Assembly: GCA_040954595.2 (NCBI GenBank)
Contig: CM082596.2
Span: forward strand, 4,278,001 to 4,342,000
Source of the DNA: Balanoglossus misakiensis
Lineage: Eukaryota > Hemichordata
DNA length: 64,000 bases
Direction of reading: 5' to 3'
Shown: one piece after another, positions 58,990-64,000 of the stretch
Layout of the letters: each line of letters starts with the position of its first letter
Position numbering within the stretch: position 1 is the stretch's first letter
Position numbers and translations under genes: made by a program
Notes under the pieces: model-generated
What the model was told of the DNA's origin: nothing
Database searches by the model: none
The model's input: only the letters and a program-made list of their open reading frames with translations

Positions 58990-61900
58990 TTATTGTACCT
59001 CAGATACGTAGGTGGCATTGCTGTGACCATAGTTACCACTCTGTGAAAACATACATACATACATTTTGATAAATTAGTTTCAAATTTAGATCTGCTTTAG
59101 CTACCAAGATTTACGGTATAATGCAGACTTGTGGCCTATGAAAATTGTATGCAGTATTTCCAACCATGCGTTTACCAATTCTAAAGTTGTACTCATCAGT
59201 TTTCCAAGTGAGTTTTCCACGAATCTAACTAAGATTTCAGTACTTGTAAATGTGAGATTTGGTGAACAAATACTTCTACTTACGGTCTCAGATTGGGTGT
59301 CCAGCAAGTTTGCCTTGCCACTTGCTTTCTTTCTTCGCAACTGAAAAAATAACCACAACACATACTGCAATATTAATACCAAAGTGTACAAACTATAAAA
59401 CATGTACTGGTTAATACTGCTATGGAGCTCATTTGGAGTGAATGAACCCCAACTCATAAATACACTAACTCTAACCCAATAACCGTTGCATATACCCTAA
59501 CCCATCAACAAACAAATGTGACCATATATGTAAACAAACAAACAAATAAACATTTTTTTTGTTTATATTATCAAGCAATAACAAATAAACAATCACACAC
59601 ACTACAAACAAGGAGGAAGAGCTTTATGTGGATATGGTAACAGAACCTCCATCATACTTACAGCTACAATGCCAATGACAAGCAAGAGGAAGACAGCTCC
59701 ACAAGCAACACCAACACCAATGCCAACAATTGTAATCCTGGTGAAGGGCTGCTGATGCACTGGTGGGCCTGAGGAACGTTGGTCTTTCTCTCCAGTTTCC
59801 ACTGTGCCTTCTTTGACCGTGAGGACATGATCACCATAGATGAGTGAATAGGAACCAGACACCAGCTAAATATGAGGAAAGCAGAATTTGATTTGAGTCA
59901 GAGTCTATAGATATAGGCCTACTGTAAATAAAACATCCATGTGGGGTTGGCTTGATTTACCTTGGCTGATTCTTGGCTGTTCTGTTCGTGGATGCAGAAC
60001 AGCCAAGAATCAGCCAAGGTAAAAATTGGTTCCTATACATCTGATTTCAATCAAATTGTATCAACCAATGCACAACCGAACAGGCGTTTGGAGCAAAATG
60101 AGGATACTTGTACCTAAAAGGTATGTCAACGCTGGATTAAAGCATACAGATGAATGTACTTCTTACGTTATCAGCTCAGAGAAAAGATCTCTGAATCTCT
60201 GATCTCAGTCGTGACCATTAGAACGAATTCATTGGGATCATTTCACCTACCTCTTCCTCCATGGTGCTAGCAATCACTTCAACATCGGCGTTAGAGCCTT
60301 CCTCTTGGATGAGAGTAAATTCTACCACAATGCTGCCTTCTTTCACCTACAATATTGAGAAATTATTGAAAAACACACACACACACAAACACTTACATTT
60401 AGAAGTGTGCTGTGGTTTATATATCCTGAAATACATAGGCCTTATTCCATGGCAGTCACGAGATGTCACTAAAATGATTACACACATTTCGATGTGTTTG
60501 GAAACTGCACCCTATTTTTGTGACATCTGCTATCATAGTTTTTGCATGACTTACCAGGAGGTCCACAATCATACTGTCAGTCACACCAAAGATCTCACTG
60601 AAGCTGGATAGGAGTACTCTGAAATGAATGACAAGACAATACATGACATACCAATATACAAAGCATTTCTGCGTTGAATTCACATACTCCCCCAAAACAA
60701 AATATTCAGTATGCACAGACCACCACATGTCCTCAAGTACCGGTATGTCCGATTTATTCATTCAACATGTGTGAAGGAAAATTGAAATCCAAAAATAAGC
60801 TCATATATGACTGAACTTACCCTTTGAAGTCAATTTCGTTTCTGCGAATAATGTTGTAGTCTTCTTTGAAAGCAAACTTCACTGTGTATTGTCTGTGAAG
60901 AGGAAAAGGTAGTATTCATTATAGCACAGATACCGATTCCATGTTCTTAGGAAACGCCTCGATCACGTTAAGCAGTTGATTTTGGATTAGGCCCTACTGA
61001 TTTCTTTTTGAAAATATTAAGAAACTCATGTGTAATAAAAAAAATTCTTGACAGACAGTTACACAATAACTTTCTCTGAACATAAGTTATGCGTGTGATA
61101 CTTACGGTGAAGTACTCCCTGCACGAGATGGATTCGATGAAAATGTCAAAAAGAAGGAAACAGAAAAAAGATGCAAAATATTAGCTAGTCTGTTCATTAT
61201 TATGAAAAACTACAATATGTCAGATCACCAGACACAAGCTATAAACAGCTGGCTTGAAACCTGAGAATGATTGATTTATTCTGTTCTCGTATTCTACACA
61301 TTTTGAGAGTCGATGCTATAACTTCACATTTTCTTTGTATATTTTTTCAAAAGATGAAGTTTACTTACTGCAGTCTCGGCTGTAGGAACAGAGCCACTTG
61401 CCATGGTTACATTCACTGTGGAAAATAAAGTTCTATGTTATTTAACTATATAGTTAACTATCCCCGTTCCTAATCACTAGTATCTATCACAACTCTATTG
61501 TATACATAGATGACACTGTCATTTGAGGGCTGGCAATGATATATGGCAAAGTTGGATACCAAGATTAAAGACGTACCCACACCTAAGTGGCAAAATAACA
61601 CCAGATTCATGCTTATAAAGGCATGATAAATGTATATTCCATGCAACTGGCGAGTATACAACAAGACACACGTGTTTGTTGCAATCCATTGCATTGCCAG
61701 ACTTACCATATCTGACAGTCGGCTGTGCGTTCGTATCCATGGCTGTATTCTTCTGATTTGTAAAAGCATGGGTCGACTGTGGAAAATTAAGCAAGAGAAT
61801 TGAACGTTAATGGTCTATGAAAAACAGTTCTATAAAATGATTTCCTTTTTGACTAACGTAAACATTTGTTAAAATCAGTTATCATCAGAGGTCTACAGTG

Positions 61901-64000
61901 AGCCATTCTATGTAGTAATTGTTAAAATGTCCAGTTCATTCCACGACAAAACTTAATTATTTCTTACCGCATTCTTTCTCTGTGCAGACCCAACCAATTC
62001 GAGTACAATTACTGTAAAACAAGTATATGACATGGTTGTAAAACTCTATATGATTTGAATTTTTGAAATCAAAGGTTGTTTTGGCATACTGTCGAAAGAC
62101 ATTTGCTGAGGAAAGTTTCCAAAATTTGATTTAATACCCTTTTCTCATGCTGTACATAGTTTCCTCTGTTTGGCAATTGTTATCGGATCTATACAATCTT
62201 GTTAGTATTTTTATTTTGTATCGCCTGTAATTGGAGAACATGTATATGGTTTGACATACTCACCATGTATTGCAATCTTGTCGTCTGACTTGATATTCTT
62301 TGTAGTCGATACTATTGTATTTACAAGTATGTTCTGTAAAAAAGATAGGTTTATTGTCCAACAGTAAGTGTTTTGAACGGTATCTCACACTCAACATGGG
62401 AATGTATCCAGATAAGGTTGACATACAACACAAGGAAACTTACCTCCTGCCGGGGAAGTGCAAACTCTTCCACAACCGTTTGAACAGCACTTATAATCTC
62501 CGCTGCAAGAGTGATCGCTCTCGCATTCTGTGATACAGATGCCAGTACGCAGGGCTCCAATGACGGGGCATACACCTGGTTTCGGTACTGCAATAGAACA
62601 GGCACCACACTGTCAAAGGCTGCATACGAAACTCCTGATAATTCGACATTTGAAACCAGGAATGTTTTAGGTTTTTGTATGTGATAAGGTAAACCTTCAC
62701 CATTGACTTGTCTAGCGGATAACGTGTTCTTTGACTGCAATAACTGGTTCATTTGTACTCACCTGGTTCCTGACATGTGCGACCACATCCATTGAAGCAG
62801 CATTTTTGAGTGCTGGGACAGACAGTGTCGTGATGACAAGACGAAACGCAGATACCGAAAGTATCTCCTGAGACCGCTGGACAATCGCCAGGTTTAGTTA
62901 CTGAAATTAAAACATTAAGGGGGATGTCGATTATACCCCAAGTATAAGGATGACTACCACTTTTGGCTCATTACACATTTGGAGTTCAGAGTAATAACAC
63001 CTCATGCAAAGCTCCAGTAATCATGAAATTGCTTCAAAATTTACGCCTTTAACGTAACAATGAGACGCAAATCAACAACAATTCTAAGATTTAAGTGAAA
63101 GGACTTACTGCAGGCCATTGTTGTACACGACCAGACACCATTCATACATGTGCTAGGGAGAAAATACAGAGACGTGGTCATTCTTGTGTTTGAGTCATTC
63201 TCCATTGAAATAGCTCACAGTTGTTAATTAACAGTTGTTTACATGTCAGTAACATTTTCGATGATGCCCCTGATTTTCATGACCTTGCAAAATACAGAGT
63301 CTTAATTTCATCATGTCCAGAAAGCACAGATTTCAAACGCAAAGACTCACCAAGTATTACATTCATCATGTCTTTGCTCTTGGTGTTTGTACAGTCTTCC
63401 GTCATACTGACAGGATTTCACCGGTTCTTGACAGACATGGCCGCAACCATTGGTGCAACACTTGGTGGATCCGTTGCAGTGCGAGTCGTCACCACATTCA
63501 TCCACGCAAACACCAAAATAGTCACCAGTAACACTTGGACACTCCCCTGGTTTAACAACTGCAATTATAAGGAGTAATGCAAGCTGATCAATCCCACTTA
63601 GAATTTGATATCTTTACACAAATCATATACCCATACTTTCAAAACAACATAAACACTCAATATTCAATATGAAGCCAATAGGGATCAGTTGAAAAAAAAT
63701 GAAATTCGATTTACCTCTAACGGGTTCACTACAAACATGACCACATCCATTGCTACAGCATTTTCCGTGCCCAGCGCAATGAGCATCATCACTGCACGAG
63801 TCAACACAGATACCAAAGCCGGATGAGGCAGGACATTCACCAGGTTTCACAACTGTTTAAGATATAAATGTTTAAAATCATAAATACTGGTACAAGTGGA
63901 CGTTAATAACACTGATAAAATGTACATATAGTGGTGGTTGAGAAGTTGATGGTGATGGTGATAATGATGATGATGATGACACCACCACAACCATCGCCAC
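58990..64000 (-). CDS. WAP / six-cysteine-module type I membrane protein, 5' end outside window
   Basis: Sixteen exons (minus): 63852-63715, 63558-63351, 63152-63109, 62900-62763, 62587-62444, 62333-62264, 62011-61968, 61776-61707, 61415-61369, 61118-61106, 60892-60821, 60618-60555, 60346-60251, 59865-59662, 59340-59284, 59040-58990, about 486 residues. Order: WAP, WAP, six-Cys, WAP, WAP, six-Cys, six-Cys, juxtamembrane domain, transmembrane helix, tail. Each WAP has eight cysteines ([29 protein letters not shown]). The three six-Cys modules (for example [11 protein letters not shown], then DECNTC and [14 protein letters not shown]) resemble VWC or pacifastin domains, each split by a phase-2 intron at the same cysteine. 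The juxtamembrane part ([26 protein letters not shown]) is SEA-like. The helix [20 protein letters not shown] is followed by LRRKK and a 35-residue tail. WAP proteins are often protease inhibitors; the role here is unknown. Signal peptide and start lie beyond 64000. Confidence 0.85.
59421..59623. mobile_element. Deleted copy of the foldback MITE
   Basis: Matches the right half of the element at 46149-46580: GAGTGAATGAACCCCAAC, CATCAACAAACAAATGTGACC, and an end with CACTACAAACAAGGAGGAAG. A GGAGCTC at 59424 may be a remnant of the left terminus. It lies in an intron of the WAP gene. No clear target duplication was found. Confidence 0.75.
59956..60023. repeat. Perfect 29 bp inverted repeat with 10-base loop
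   Basis: Arms 59956-59984 and 59995-60023 are exact reverse complements. Each arm contains the pair CTTGGCTGATTCTTGGCTG, itself two CTTGGCTG words. The loop is TTCGTGGATG. It lies in the WAP gene intron between exons 60346-60251 and 59865-59662, so a transcript from either strand would fold into a hairpin. Confidence 0.95.
60373..60392. repeat. (AC)n microsatellite
   Basis: About eight AC units with one interruption in an intron of the WAP gene. Confidence 0.85.
63948..63979. repeat. (GAT)n microsatellite
   Basis: About ten imperfect GAT/GGT units in the intron or upstream region of the WAP gene, followed by CACCACCACAACCATCGCCAC at the window edge. Confidence 0.85.

Overview
The window is animal nuclear DNA. 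It has spliced genes with GT-AG introns, mitochondrial and NF-kB pathway orthologues, AATAAA poly(A) signals, microsatellites and a 37 kb satellite block. The gene content, short introns and frequent acatgta-type motifs suggest a marine invertebrate, most likely an invertebrate deuterostome such as amphioxus or a hemichordate. No species can be named from the sequence alone.

Layout. (1) Bases 1-37152 are one AT-rich tandem satellite with an 88 bp monomer, about 420 copies. Monomers read on the + strand up to 16056 and on the - strand from 16057, so the block is a head-to-head inverted array. Each arm carries its own higher-order repeats of about 1.3-4.2 kb. (2) Bases 37153-38514 are unique, AT-rich and non-coding. 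(3) An inverted pair of ALDH6A1-like genes (methylmalonate-semialdehyde dehydrogenase) faces inward: copy A on + (39358-43961, first exon uncertain) and copy B on - (52573-48244). A TEDC1-like centriole gene on - (46734-44110) lies between them. Copies A and B share every exon length from exon 3 onward. Most exons have diverged, but patches are almost identical, including one whole intron, which looks like gene conversion. (4) Bases 52574-54927 hold a promoter-rich intergenic stretch with CRE sites, then an IkB-type promoter with two consensus kB sites and a TATA box. (5) A complete four-exon IkB-alpha-like gene lies on + (54928-57173; poly(A) signal 58261). (6) A membrane protein gene on - (58990 to beyond 64000) has four WAP domains, three six-cysteine VWC/pacifastin-like modules, a juxtamembrane domain, one transmembrane helix and a short tail. 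Its 5' end is outside the window.

Functional themes: valine/thymine catabolism in mitochondria (ALDH6A1 pair), centriole triplet microtubules (TEDC1), NF-kB feedback control (IkB), and a cell-surface, possibly protease-inhibiting WAP protein. From memory, the human counterparts ALDH6A1, TEDC1 and NFKBIA all lie on chromosome 14, so the gene block may preserve an old linkage group. All exon boundaries were inferred by eye from open frames, splice consensus and comparison of the two ALDH6A1 copies; no alignment or transcript was available.
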